Positions 13,585-27,200 of a stretch of DNA of 64,000 bases are shown in pieces (position 1 is the stretch's first letter; each line of letters opens with the position of its first letter). Source of the stretch: Pelodera strongyloides (taxonomy: Eukaryota; Nematoda; Chromadorea; Rhabditida; Rhabditidae); the NCBI GenBank assembly GCA_036852015.1, contig JAANDG010000108.1:62001-126000 (forward strand), written 5' to 3'. The translations under genes and the position numbers were made by a program. The notes under the pieces are model-generated. The model was given only the letters and a program-made list of their open reading frames with translations, had not been told where the DNA came from and made no database searches.

Positions 13585-13705
13585 TGAGAGAGCGAAATTA
13601 GAGAAGGTAAGAGAGAGAGAGAGAGTGAATTAGAAAAGGTAAGTAGAGAGAGAGAGAGAGATAGTGAAATTAGAAAAGGAGAGAGAGAGAGTGAAAGAGA
13701 GAGGT

Positions 13706-13740
<35 letters not shown>

Positions 13741-13824
13741 TGAAATTAGAGAAGAGGCGCGCGAGAGCGCGAGCGCGAGAAAGCGCCCTTCGAGAGAGAG
13801 CGTGCCCTTAGAGAGAGAGAGAGG
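13585..13824. repeat. (GA)n purine microsatellite
   Basis: About 240 bp dominated by GA dinucleotides, interrupted by GTGAAATTAGA-type spacers and a short GCGC-rich patch. On the minus strand it yields a meaningless Ser/Leu repeat frame. Confidence 0.95.
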
Positions 13825-16382
13825 ATTGTGAAAAATAGAAACAGCTTGCCTAATGGTAAGCCCTAAGAAAACAACCTGACGACTTTCAACTTTCCAAGCT
13901 GAAACAATCCAGCTAAACATAAACAGTGTTCTCTTGAATAAAATCTTCTCACATTGGAAAAACTCATATAAAAATCCAAATGTTTCATAAAGTCCATTTT
14001 ATACCAACGCATGACCGCAACGTTCAGAAATCCAACCGGTAATACAACATCATACTATCATACATAGCAAACAAGTGCTGACTTTTTGGAATAAAAATTA
14101 GTTTCTGGATATTACTTCATTATTTATTTGACAGTTTATCACAACTTTGCTAAGTGATGGCTACTCGATGGGGAAGTTTTTTTTTTTTGAAAATAAAGAA
14201 ATAAGGAACACAGTCCCAAGGGTATTCTATTGTGACTTGTGGAACAGAAGGAAGCATATTCCAGAAATAGGAACTTTTATTTTCCTTCAAAATGTTAGTG
14301 CTGTCGGGAAATCAATCCTTCTAAACTGGTAAGGTAAACAAGCACAAAACCAAGGTAGAAGTTTTTGAACAATTTGAAACAAATGAATGAAAATGAGGAT
14401 AGCAGACCGACACATGGGAAGTGGGTGAGCCCATTTGGTGACCAATTATTGACCATATTGTGAACGAGTTCCATCGAAAATCGTCATCAAGTGGTCACCA
14501 ACCAGTCATCATATTGACCAAGTGTTTTTTTTTTCGGTGAAAAGCATTTGGTGACGGGCCAGCGGCGCGTTTTCAGTTTTTCTGTGGTAGTGGCAATTAT
14601 TCCGTTTTCCTGTGCAGTACGTCTACTAATAGTACGCGACGTGATTGAATACTCTTTTGGTATTACTCAGTTTACGCCTTCTTTATAGAATAAATAAATT
14701 ACTTTATGATCTAATAGCAATTCCACATGATATTTTGAAGACACATGGCTGACATGGCTGCAGTCCCTTTATATCCTAACTTTTATGCGAAACCTTGGAA
14801 TAACATTTTTGATTACTTTAGATAAATTCCCAGTTACTCGATAACTAGTTTTGGTGCAAATATTAACGTTTCCGGAGTTATTACGCCTGATTGCTTATTA
14901 TTCAAATGGGCGAGAGATTAGGCCCCCTCTTTGCTATAGGCTGGAGATTTAGGCCCACGACGTAGGACCCAGGCCCAGGACTCAGGGTCTTAATTTTTTA
15001 GAGCCTTGGCCCAGCCGTGCGGAAATTGAAATTCTAAATCCCAAAGTTCACGGATTGGTAGAAACTCATTTGGAAATCCTCTAGTTGCAACTTTTCTGCA
15101 AAAAATTACACATATTTCGTGGGTCTCTGGACTCCGAAAAGGGATTTAATATTAATATTTTAGCAGAATTTTTAAGGCTTTAGCTTTAAGGTCATGTTTC
15201 CTTCTTCTCTATCCCATGGACAATACGTGATCTGTCAAGAAAGAAGTAGAAATATGATGTATGCCACTGGCCCTTACTTATTCCAAAAAAAATTCAATTT
15301 TCGAGAGTGGAATAACGAAAAAACATGTTTTGCCTGCCTCTGTGTGGTGAACAAGACAAGAATTTTCACAAGAAGAGAGCCCAGAGGCAATATCTATTTT
15401 TATTCTCACGTTTTGTGCAGCAGTAATAAATCACTGCGTCAGGGTACAAAAGCTGGCCAGAAGATGTACAAGATGGGAACCCAGGAAGCTGTGCGCGGTA
15501 GGTGCCGCGCGCGCGCCTAACAAGCCAATGCTTCATTGAATTCCTAAAGTACTTTTCCAAATTATGCGTTACGTACCACATCAGAATTTCAATCTCGCCA
15601 ATTCGTCTATAGTTGCCCTTCGTACTTTAACAAAATCCGGGTTTTTGTTTAACCGTTCCAAGTTCCAATCCTCGAACTGATTCGAAAACAGAGATTCAAT
15701 TGAATAAATTGAATAAAGAGTGCAGAGAAGACGAGATTCGCTTTTAAAATGCCCCCGCCAGAATCGTAATTTACTTTTCGGAAAAAAGATCTATAGAAAG
15801 ACGACGGCAGGGTGAGCAATGGCCTCTCAAACCACTTTAATTATAAAATTATAAAATGTGATAATTTTAGAGGGAGCAATCAATAGGACACTTTCTAAAT
15901 ATTTCTTTTTGTGGTAGAAAAGTTATTACGTAAGCCGTAAGCGGCGTGAAAATGGCAAAATCATTTGAGAACGTCGCTGTGTTCAAAAGGCACGCCAAAT
16001 TAAAATAATTCGCCAAACGTGTTGAGCGTGTTGCGGCGCCGTTAACGCGATGCTTGCGCGCTAAGTTACAAGTTATGCGCAGTTCGAGTAACTAAGGTCC
16101 GCCGGGGTCACTATCTCCCCAAATAGGTTGTTAGTTTAATTGTCCCTTTTAAGTGAGAAGAATCAAATGTCTTAAGCTCAAAAACTCCGGACTTATCTAG
16201 AGCACAAAAATAAACCCCCCCTACGTATTTTTCCACAGCGATTCGCACGTGTAATTTAATACACTTTCGAAAACAAAATTCGGCGTGAAGGAGAAACAAA
16301 ACTGATTTTCAAATGTCATGTGTATGTGGGCGTAGGTAGGTGTTGAAGGCTAGGTTAAAAAACCTTACCTAAGTTAATAAAG

Positions 16383-16383
16383 G

Positions 16384-16417
<34 letters not shown>

Positions 16418-16420
16418 AGA
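16383..16420. repeat. (GA)n microsatellite
   Basis: About 38 bp of GA units with one AAAG interruption. Confidence 0.9.
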
Positions 16421-18409
16421 TAGGCAATTACGTTCAAGTTTAGATACATGGGTAAACTAAGGGCGTAAGGTAAGTTAAATACAGCGTAAAATTAAAAATT
16501 AAAATAACAAACCTGCGGCGACGCGCATATGACAATAACGAGCATCCAAGCAAAGAGGACACACAGTCCCAAAATAAAAATATTATGGGTTTCTTTCTCG
16601 TCGGCAGTCCACTCTGTGGACATTTTGCGCAAGAACGGATCAATCGATAATTGATGGATCAATTGATAATTGCAATTAATCAATCGATATGGCTTCTACG
16701 TGGCACAGTAGAATAACAAATGCTTGCAGGAAGATCAATTACGTCAATATCTCAGATCGTGACGTCACGCGATCGCACGCCTGTTCACTTCAGCATTTGC
16801 CAGATTCAGCGGCAAGCGCCACCGTATTAGCGTAAAATTTGAATTTCCCGCTTCAAAGGACAATAAATGGCGGGAATTTTAAAAGTACAGTGAATTAGAA
16901 TATTGTCCTCAAAGCTCAACGTGTACTTTGATGTTGACTTGCGAAGCTTTTCCAAGAATTGGCAGCGATCCAAGATTCCCAAATACTGGGAGCACACTGG
17001 GAACTTATCTAAGAATAAGTAGGCTCCCAGCCTAAGCCCCGCCCAGTTGGGGAAGAAATGTGATGTTGGCTCCTTTCTCTCGTGATACTTGTTGCCCCTA
17101 GTCGGGGCGTAGCATCGAATATTCAGGTGCCGATTTTACGGCACACTACACTCAACTTTGCTTTTGGCGCGAATTCAAATCCCGTGATGCAATTAGTAAA
17201 CTGGAGCCTGGCGTGGTCGAGACTGTTTAGAAGAGCATCGCGTAGTACCCGATAATTTGGGAAGTGTGGTTGTGGTGTGTTGTTTCAGTGCAGGCAAAGT
17301 GAGGAGCAAATCGGCTTGGGGCTCTGGCTAGAGAGGGAGGAGGAGCGAGAGAAAGAGAGAAAGCGTTTTATCGAAAACAGGAAAGCAAGAGAGGAATAGT
17401 GGGAAAGTGAGAGATTAAAAGAGATGAAAGAAGAGAAAGGCTAGGCCCCAATGTTAGGGCCCAAGTGTCCCAGAACACCAATTTGCACGATATTTATTAC
17501 AAGGACCCAACATGTCCAAAGGCCCAGAAAACGTGATGGATTGGGTACTTTCAATGTCGAATAACAGAGGATAATAATCCAAGAACTTGCCTTCTAAGTA
17601 TGATAATAAAAGCGGATAAATGATAAAGAACTAATGTGAGCATTAGCCAGACTGTATTACTGTATTACTGTATACCGCATACCAATCCAAATTTGACGGA
17701 AAATAATTCTTATTTAGTGACGTCGTAAATAGCAGTAGCAAATGTAAAGGATTGGTATGTGTGAAAAAACATTGACGAAAACATATAAATCTTATTTTCA
17801 CGAGCTTGTATGACAACTATATGATTCTTGAACTCATAAAATAAACTTTGATGTCCAAAAACTTGACCCAACCAAACGTTTCTGATGTAGTGATACACGT
17901 CGCACTTGAACATAGGATTGATCTCGCAAGGTGCTATTTTTGACACATTACATCTATTTACAAATAAAACCGTGTTTGTTTAGCAGTTGTAACATCATGT
18001 AAAGGTGCAAAGCGGAAAACACTCAGGTATCTGCAAATAAAGATGAAAAGACTAGGCTGCTGCACATTTGTGCTGTGCACTGTGCACTATAAATATTTGC
18101 TGCATTATATAATTTATTTGTTTACTTTAAGACAAAGAATTTACAAATTGTCTCTCGCAAAATAAAATAAAATAAACTAACAATTTACAATTAATGCATA
18201 TGGAAAACATTCAAGCGTTTGAAACAGCTAATAGTAAAAAATCACACCTCACACCTTTCGGAATTTTAAGCGGAATGACACGTGGTTTAAAAAAAAAAAC
18301 CGGCGAATTATTGTTTACATGCACTATGTATAATTATTGTTCCTTGCTGTACCAGACAACGACAGGTACATGAATTTGCATTCATGGAAATGCTGTTGTC
18401 TAGTATACG

Positions 18410-18638
18410 CTTCACAAACCACGCACCAGATCCCTTTAAGATCAAAACAGTCTCAGTGGGTGCTGTCTTTCTGGCGACTGAAGCTCAAAGAACCCGATGT
18501 CCTATTGAGAACAGACCATCAGCACACATCTCGGCCGATTTCAGGACCCCTGCACAATTCATCATTGACCACGACGGGAATCGAACCCCGGCCTAATTCC
18601 TGGTGGTTGGGGCATAAACCACTAGGCTAGGCATGTTG
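18410..18638 (-). mobile_element. tRNA-derived SINE-like element
   Basis: Read on the minus strand, the head carries a pol III A box (TAGCCTAGTGG) and a perfect B box (GGTTCGATTCC) at tRNA-like spacing. The flanking bases do not form a tRNA acceptor stem, and about 150 bp of non-tRNA body follow. This structure fits a tRNA-derived SINE, not a tRNA gene. The 3' boundary is approximate. Confidence 0.65.
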
Positions 18639-20315
18639 TGTCCGGACTGTGCATAGGAAACTGGTTATGGCGGGACAGCTGGAAGTAAAGAGAAGGGTGC
18701 GAGCAATGGTACGTACCCTTGGAAACACCTGCTGGGGTTAACAGTGTGGTAAGAAGTCAACGGAGTAACTAGATCACTGTAAAGTACTATAACACTACAT
18801 ACACACATCATGCATACTAGAACAAAGACTTGCGAAAATCGTATGGCACCGAATTCGAAGAAGTACACAAGATTCCTAATTTATTTTAACCAAAACGCAG
18901 TGTTTCATAGCGGTACTTTAAACCAGCGTTGCAAGAAAAGCTGATAAATAACGAAAATTAGGTCAGAGTCAGAGTGCACCTAATTAAAGAAAGTACGGGT
19001 GTTTCTAACGCGATTTTTTTCATACATATTTCCGAATTTTCCGATCTGTACAATCCCTCCAGCTTTTTAAATGAAAACGTGTAATTTATACAGTTTTTTT
19101 TTTGCTTTAAATTTTACTATACTGCTAGTCTCTAACGAAAAAATGTAAACGCATTTTAAAAGTAGAATTATAAAATAAAACACACAAAAAGTATACAAAT
19201 CCAAAACTTTTATTTCATATAGAACGATCTAGCATGCAGGTAAATAAACTATTAAAAGGACTATCTAAACTAAAAAGAGTTAGAGTTGTATATCCAAAAC
19301 CAGCTAACCAGAGAATCCTAAATCCTAAATGGGCCAAGAAACTGAAATCACCATTATGCTTTACCATTATGCGTAAAAATGATTAAAAAACGGGCCCATT
19401 TAGCTTTCGCTGGCATCAAAATTTAAAAAAATAAAGAAAGAATAATTAGGGATAGACAAACAATAAAAAAGATCAATTGACCAGTGAAATATAAAAACAT
19501 TACTAAATTTAAAAAGAAAAAAAAACAACTACGGAGAAAAATTATGCTAACAATAATGAGCATAATATAAAGATAGATAAAGGAATCATTCATTCAGAAA
19601 TTTACACTACAGAAACAAATAAAAGAAAAAAGAAATATGTAAAGAAAGAACACAAAAATGAACCATGAAGTAGGATATTGAGAATCACAAAACTAGCTCT
19701 ATAAGTGTAATATAAAAGATCCGCTTGATGTATCAGCCGTCAGCAATGTGATCGCAAATCGCTGAAGAATCGCCGACAACGCCAAAAATCGCTAACAAAT
19801 CACAAATAAAAGAATCACAATTCAGACCTATTTGGAAACAAAATACCTGTACTCAAAATGGCATAATGAGATCAAAAAGTCCCTGAGCAAAGAATAATAA
19901 ATACTGTGAATAAAATAACAGAAAGCGAAAGGGAAGGAACGGATTCAAAGTAAGAAAACTCTAAAGAATTACTCAAAATTAAGATAAATAAGCCATCAAA
20001 AAGTTGGCGCAAACTATCAACTAGGTCAAGGATGAGGCACATAGATACACATACACACAATTTACGGAAAGCCATAATACGAAAGAATAAATTCTAGGGA
20101 AGAAAGCAAAGTTCTGATTCCAATAGAACAATTTCACATTGTCTGCCACAATATACTCGAATAAAAGTAACAAAATAAAATATACCGTATACCTAAGAAT
20201 ACCATATACAAAATAACGATCAGGAATTAAGCACCGGGAACAAGTCACTCTACAAACAAATTGTTCTTATAACAGTAAATCTCTAACAACCGAATACGAA
20301 ATTGACATCTGTTAC

Positions 20316-20374
20316 CGCACGTAGCTCAACTGCTAGAGCGAGCTTTTCCCAGTGAACGGACGAGGATTCGCATG
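20316..20374 (+). repeat. Degenerate tRNA-like sequence
   Basis: A good A-box region (GTAGCTCAACTGCTAGAGCG) is followed at tRNA spacing by a poor B box (GGATTCGCATGC). No acceptor stem forms. Probably a SINE head or tRNA pseudogene. Confidence 0.4.
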
Positions 20375-21634
20375 CAATTGGTAATTACGGAGATAATTGG
20401 CACGTCATTAACCTTATGCCATAGACTCGGAGCGATACGAAGCTGGCAGCGTGTTCGCATGAGTCTTGAAACTTGAGCGAGCCGGCTTAGGCGGAGGGAT
20501 CTGCAATTTAGTAGTGATCATCTGATAATATAATTACTTACGCCATTACACCATTCCTGCTTAAGCAATTCGTAACTGTGAAAACGACATTTGCAGAAGA
20601 CTCAAGAGTGGGAGGAGTTATCCGATTATTCACTAATCTCAGGGTGTCTCAGGGTGTCACTGTGTCAGGGCCAGCATCGATAACACCCACACATTCAGTT
20701 CAATTAATGCCAATTCAATGAGACATACCGATGTGATAGGTGGAGGGGATGTAGGCAATGAGACCGAAAAACACGCATGCTCCGCTTTTAGCTGAAATAA
20801 TACAATAAATTACCAGAAATATTATTGAATTAAATATAAACAATGTATTTAATTATTAAGCAATTATGTAAAACTTAAATATAATAATATAAAGTATTAA
20901 GTAAACAAAAGGTGGTTCCTAGTTTCTTTTCCTAGAACTGTGTTAATGTGAGCAATCAGTAAGCTCGAAAACTGACCAACTACACGAATAAAACCTAAAC
21001 AGAATAATTAATTAAATAATTGAACAAAATCAACCTTCTCATCTTGTTGTTGCTCTCCTTTTGCGTACGGAAAAGCAAAGCGAGGGACGACAATATTTGG
21101 GTCTAAAAATGTTACTTTTTATTTGCGGCCTACTTCAGAGTCTCATAAAGATTGCTCCACGTCTATTACTTACAGCCTTACAGTATATACCAGTGACAGT
21201 ATTCACGAATACCGGGCAAGATGTAGCTAGTTTCCTCATTTTCTTTGATCGTGAAATTACCTTCCCACCGGCTACTTTACTACATTCTTCCACCCTTCTT
21301 TCCTTCCTTTTCAAATTCAAATCACAAAGACCGATGTGAATATTGCCTCAGGGAAAGTCACACCTCTACACAAAACAGCTGGACTATCACTCTAAAAACA
21401 ACATTTCATTCACGGTCAGCACACCGTACGCTATAGATTTTTGAAACTTTGCTCGATTTTCTTTTCCGGTACTTCTTCGGATTTAGTCTATAATTTATCT
21501 GTAAAATAATGTTCTATCGGGTTTGGGCTAACTGTACATTCTATTCTGGAGATGGCGTACGTATGTACTTACGCAAGTACGTATGTAATATGTACGTAAT
21601 GATGTAATATGTTGTTTCAGATTGTATATTTTAC

Positions 21635-23648
21635 ATGGCTCATATAGTACACGATACTCAGCTAGATACATGGATCCAGTTCTCTGACACTCCAAATTTG
21701 CAACTGATAGAAGGTTTGCAGCTTTAATCTTGGCATTTTTTATTCCAAATTGACTGACCCAAAAAGGGGATTTATTCAAAATTATATATTTTTTTCGGTA
21801 TTTTTTTTTACGAAGCCGTTACGTTCTTTATCCGGCCACCCCCTTTAAGAGCCGTGTTTTCAGGCGTGAGCAACGAAGTAACCGTTGCTTTCACTATAGT
21901 GGCGGTTCCATTGCTAACGATTGTCTACCTTTGGTTCAAACAGAAACAGTGAGTTTTTATTTGAATGCCATAGTTTGAAAATATTTTATGTTACAACGTC
22001 ATTTTCCGTCCATTTTATCCAGCTCTTCGCGCCCCGCATTGGTACAGAGACCTGTCACGTCGTGTCACAATAATAGCAAATTGTTAATTGTCGAATAGGG
22101 ATAGGGAGGCAATTAGAAGTACAGAATTAAGCAATTGTTCATTTGAAACTAATGGTGTAACTATTTAGGCAGCGACCAATATGGTCAATTCACCCCCGAA
22201 TATTTTCCGATGGTGACAGAAGTTGCCCAATCTGTTACGGTGATGCTAATTATCCAATTGCGACGAATTGTGGCCATCTTTCATGCTGTCAGTTTTCAAC
22301 AATTAGAATTTTAAAATACAAACTTAACATAGTAGAAATTAGTTGGTGTTCTCAATTGCGACGAATTGTGGCCATCTTTCACGTTGTGAGTTTTCAGGAA
22401 GAATTTTAAAATAAAAACTTAAAATAGTAGAAACTTAGTTTGTGTTCCCTGAGCTGCAGAGGCGTAAGATCGTATATCAACCATTTATTTTACGCTCACT
22501 CAGTGTAGCGTTCTTTTATCGCATGCTCTCAGAATTTCGGCTTTTCTTGCTTTTAACATTTGTTTTAGGCGATTGTATCATGGTGTATTGGCGACACAGC
22601 ACTTCGCGTCGGTCTGCAGTCTTGTGTGCGATTTGTAAGACTACGGTGAGTCTCATCCTCTGTTCAGATAAGGCATAAGTAAATTACTGTAATTTATAGG
22701 TTTTTCCTTATCAAAACAAGTATACTTTTATGAATCATGTTTAGGTCAAGAAAATGATGCCCATCGATTGGCCAAACTACGTTGAAGCTGCCAACTCGGC
22801 TTCTATTTTTTCACTTGAAGGAGACGATGAAGACGGACGTATTCAGAGAAAGACTTTGAATGAGAATAACATTCGTATCAACGATTACAACAGGAGATTT
22901 TCGGGAGAAATGCCGGTTGGTGAACATTTGGCTTTACTATTTAAATGTACGTGTACTACTTTGTACGTATTTCACGCATGCTTCTTGTAAACTCCAAAGT
23001 AACAACATGTTTTTCTTCACATATAATGTCCCTTACGATTTTGAACATGCCCTTTTCAGTTGCTTGAACAGATATGCGACGTTCCTGTGCTCCTTTTGTA
23101 CGCCTTTAAGGACTGGACCGGTCGACCAGGTAGATATTTTTCATATTAAGTTGATCTGTTAGCACAAGGGTGTTTAATTACGGTGGTGTTATTATAACTG
23201 TCTTGATTTCTGTGACTCATCTTTCTGTGAGAAATGTCTTATTGGACCATGTTCTTCCCGCGCTACTAATAGATATCCCCCGGTAAGACGCATTTATAAT
23301 AATCGTTACTTTTTAGGTCTTGGTGTATTGTTCCGTCTGCGAGTGTTTGTCTGCCTCATCACCGTGACAGCTTATATGCTGATAGAATTCTTGTCCCCCG
23401 AGTACATTGTAATGGTTCAACTCTTCCTTGACCAGCTCAATAAGCTCTTTGGCGCTGTGATGCTCTCGTCTTACTTTGCAGCCGTCTTCAGGCAGTTGCT
23501 TATGCATCGCCCAGAAGCAGAATCGCATATCTTTTCGTTACAAATCTGGTTCTTTGGAAGTGTGGGTGCGTTGGATTGTACGCTTTTGGTTTATTGCAAA
23601 CATGAAATTATCAAATATCGTTATTTTGCGGAGTTTGGACTTGTTTAA
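21635..23648 (+). CDS. RNF170-like RING ubiquitin ligase, divergent copy A
   Basis: Multi-pass membrane RING-finger E3 related to RNF170, which in animals acts at the ER. Exons: 21635-21713, 21864-21948, 22169-22287, 22569-22645, 22745-22915, 23060-23129, 23317-23648; phases join, about 310 aa. An N-terminal membrane helix follows the motif IEGVSNEV (about residues 27-50). The RING comprises CPIC (C74, C77), CGHLSCCDC and CAIC, all ligands present. NDYNRRFSGE, a strong RNF170 signature, follows. The start was chosen because the same first exon, ending in IEG, occurs in copy B, and TTTCAG lies just upstream at 21620. Compared with B it lacks about 29 residues and one intron before the RING, its last exon has lost the conserved SPLDF/LGxLDD-like segment, and it carries an extra ~38-residue tail. 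Its 3' end converges on M1. Confidence 0.9.
22255..22448 (+). repeat. Tandem duplication of RING exon end plus intron start
   Basis: Two adjacent units of about 97 bp, each beginning CAATTGCGACGAATTGTGGC. The first contains the functional end of the RING exon and its GTCAGT donor. The second, inside the intron, keeps a GTGAGT donor but has Arg in place of a zinc-binding Cys, and no usable acceptor precedes it. Confidence 0.9.
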
Positions 23649-23819
23649 GTTTGTTCGTCGTTAAATCCAATGAGAATTACGTGTGAAGAAGTGCGGGAAA
23701 GGGCATTTGGTCAATCTTATTCGTTCGGGTTTTTGTAATGATTCGGCTTCTGTATTTTTCTTTATTTTGGCCTTTCGGTATATATAGGTATATTGGTCTC
23801 TCGATAAATTAGATTTATA

Positions 23820-23825
23820 AATAAA
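23820..23825 (+). terminator. Candidate polyadenylation signal of RNF170-like A
   Basis: AATAAA about 170 bp after the stop codon. A second AATAAA lies near 24088. Confidence 0.4.
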
Positions 23826-23833
23826 TATGTTGC

Positions 23834-23930
23834 TAACTACGCGGTTTCCACTCGTCGTCTAGCTTTACCTTGTATATTTATTAACTATGCGGTTTCCACT
23901 CGTTGTTTATATTTACATTGTACTTTTGTG
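23834..23930. repeat. Two-copy tandem repeat, unit about 48 bp
   Basis: AACTACGCGGTTTCCACTCG is followed one unit later by AACTATGCGGTTTCCACTCG, with similar T-rich sequence after each. It lies in or just past the 3' UTR of copy A. Confidence 0.8.
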
Positions 23931-24299
23931 TTTTTTTTTAGATTTGTCTCATTTAATTTTACTTACCTGAACATGAGTTGTTCTCGGGGAAGAAATTTTT
24001 TTCATTGTTGACTCTGGTTTCACTTGATTTGTAATTATGAATGACAGCTTACTCTACATGTATATTTACATTTTTGCATTGATTTCCAATAAACTAACAT
24101 TTATACTTGCAACCCTATACACTGAATAGAATAGTCACAGCAAACAAAAAACGGCACAAAATACGCGCACGGTTTCAAAGATATTTGAAGGCAAATGACA
24201 AAAGCAATATATCTTTATCTCTTATCTATCGTTCCCAGTTATCCTCTAAAAACTTAGCTTCTTTTCTGGGAGTGAAAAAAAACTCCTTAACTAAAAAAC

Positions 24300-27200
24300 C
24301 TAAACCCAAAGTCTAAACCCCTTACCTTCCTTCCTGGGCGTGCTGGTGGTGAGTATTCTCCCTCCATCTCCCAACTTATATACCGTATCCAGAGACCAAT
24401 TTCTCAAGAAAGCAGAGTGCTCTTCCACCGGGCGAAGCTAAAAAAAACAATCAACATCTTTAATTTTAATTTTGTGACTATAGAATTTACTACTAATTTA
24501 AGATATTTTTTTGCGACATATGTATAAACACCCTGCTTGCTACCTGTCGGTTTTCTAACATAAATCGAGTATGAATTTGCATCGAAAATAGCAGCATTTG
24601 AAAACGTACTGCGCACAACACACAAAAGTCGCTAATCTAAGACACGAAAAGAAAAGCTTACCGTTTTCGCACTACGATTTCTGTTGGGTAATTTGAGCAA
24701 TGTATTCCTCCTACTTTCCTTCTTTGGCTCGTAATTCAACACGGAAACCTGGCCGTAACGAGCCTGAAATAAATAACATAAATCGTTTAATCCATTATTA
24801 GTTAACTAATTGCGCATAAGAAACAAAATTAAATTAAGAAATGAACTTTAGTAAGAAAACATCAAAACTCCAAAAATGTGAATACAAAATTGTTAAAGCG
24901 AAGTACCGGCCAGTTTTTGAAACACATCGAGTACTCCATCATTCTTATGCAGCTTATGCAAAGAACATAAATTAGAATAAAAAATCGAGCTAAATTCGAT
25001 ATTAGCGTAAATACGTAAGATTTCAGTTGCCCACAATGTGTGTTCGCTTTAAGATATAAGAATGTTATAACACAGAACTATCTCACAAGCATAGCAACAT
25101 CAGTTTCGCAGAAATAATATTATCCTTCAGAACCAGAAACTTATTTCAAGATTCAAGCACCATAATACTAAAACTAAACTAACCTTAAAAGCTGGATACC
25201 GCTTGCTGACCGTCCAAGAAATCCACAAGTAAAATAGTAGAGAAGGGATCAGAAGCACACCTACGTAGATGAGTAGAAGCGCTGTAAAGCTGCCGGGTTT
25301 ACAGTGCTCGGCTAACTACCTGCCCCAGCATTTCCGCTTACTTTTACACATGTACCTTATGTCCCTTATTACCGTTTTTGTGTCTTCACTGTATTTATTG
25401 TCTTAATTATGTATGTTTGTGCGCACCTTTGTGGTGTAATAAATTATTATTATAATTATTATAATTATTATTTTCTCGATAACTTACAAAGAACGAGGCA
25501 CAAGGAGAGGTACAAACAGGTTACTGTATACTTGGTGTTGCCAAATTACCTAATTGGTAGATGGTAACACAGTTAATCGGTAATTAAAAGAGGTTCGCTC
25601 CATACAGTTTTTCATTCATGCAGCGCAGTGAATTAATACCTATAATACGTACAAATAGTAAATTAATATATAATACAAATAAGAACCTCTGTCACTATCT
25701 TAATTTATCAACTGTCAATGTCTTACCCACAAAACTGTCCACCACTCCGTCAGCTATCTTGCTAATCACCATGGTGGAGATAAAAACAAATGCCGCATAC
25801 AACAACACAGAGCAGACGTATTCGAGACAACGCGACGCAAAGAAATCGCACATCGATCCGTACTGAAAATGCAAATTTTACCCCTTGATCTAACACTCGA
25901 AAAACATTGAAACATCGCGCAGTAGCCGCTCAAAGAGGAAGTCTATCAATGAGCCAATTTTGCACGGGCAGTGGGCCAGTGGTGCGCCAAAGGTGTTCAA
26001 ATTGTTGTTGGCACACCATTTGGCGCACCGCACGAAAACAATGAAGTCAGATAGTCAAACTATTACAGTAATCGAAATAAAAACACCAACAACAACCTTA
26101 ACAGTGTCATACTTCACTCCACATGAGGGACACGCTTTGCGCACACGTAGACGCTCGGTGATGCAGATGTGATGCACATCACAACTGAAACAGATATCTT
26201 TCTTTGTATTGAAAAATTGAAAGAAAAGAAAAGTAGGAATAAAAGAAACCAGGGGTAAGTTTGTGAAAACGAAATATCAAAATTTTATATCCTGTTCCTA
26301 GTTTCGATTCGAAGACGAGTGAACCGCATAATACCGCAAAATTTTTCGTACTGCACACTTTAATTGGCGAATATGCAATTTAAAGGGAATATGTAGGCAC
26401 TCAAAATGAAGCAAAAAAAAACGCAAAACTAGAGTTTCCATACCAGACGTTAATTTAAATAGGCGACTGAATATGTAAATACGAATTTGCATGCCCTGCA
26501 TCTTGAATCTTGCTATTTGCCGATATAGTTGAAATTTGCTCCATCAGACCCAAATTTATGCCACGGGTCTGATTAACGCGTTTACTATGGAAAAGGCGAA
26601 CTTTGTAATTCATTTTCTTTCAAGTAGGTAATTGTAGACAACTTTTATTATTGTTTCCTTAAAGCGAATGTCAAGCCTGATTCACATATATTCTATAACA
26701 CGCTGTCACAAAATACCGTAGTTTAAAAAATTTCTCTTGCGCCCTCCTCTTTTTCTTTGCTGACTAAGAGCCTCGTAAATTCAAACGTCCAGTGGACAGA
26801 GAATAGTTCTGATTTTGTCCAGATGACCAGAATCCCATATTGAAGGAGATTTTTGGAGGGGTTTGAAATTGTTTTCTTCTTATATGAAAGTTTTTGTTTA
26901 TTTTTATTTTCACTTTCCTTACCTTCAAAACATAAGCTTTTTTTTGAGCCCAACATGAAAAACCGGCTTGACATTCCCTTAAATGGGGAACACGCATTCT
27001 ATTAATACAGCTTAACTTCAAAAAGGGCCTACATATTCCCTTTAACATTCATAAAGAAAGTAAATGAATAAATAAAACTCACTCGCAAAAGCAAGGTCGA
27101 ATCCAGCGAAGATCGTTCTTCGGCGATCCCACATGCAAATCCAGCCTCTTATTTTCGCAAATCACACATTTTGTTCCCGAGGGCGAGAGGGGAAGTGTCT

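Larger units (their letters stand above)
12879..21620. other. Gene-poor intergenic region
   Basis: Nearly 9 kb in which I support no protein gene. It holds purine microsatellites (13.6-13.8 kb and 16.4 kb), a SINE-like tRNA-derived element (about 18.4-18.6 kb), a tRNA-like head at about 20.3 kb and long A-rich stretches on the plus strand (about 18.9-20.3 kb). The 78-codon minus-strand frame at 17710-17946 is the only ATG-initiated frame of passing interest; it shows no recognisable domain. Confidence 0.6.

Noticed and set aside
17710..17946. 78-codon minus-strand frame starting with ATG
   Set aside because: No domain, no splice partners and no repeat relationship seen; kept only as a remark.
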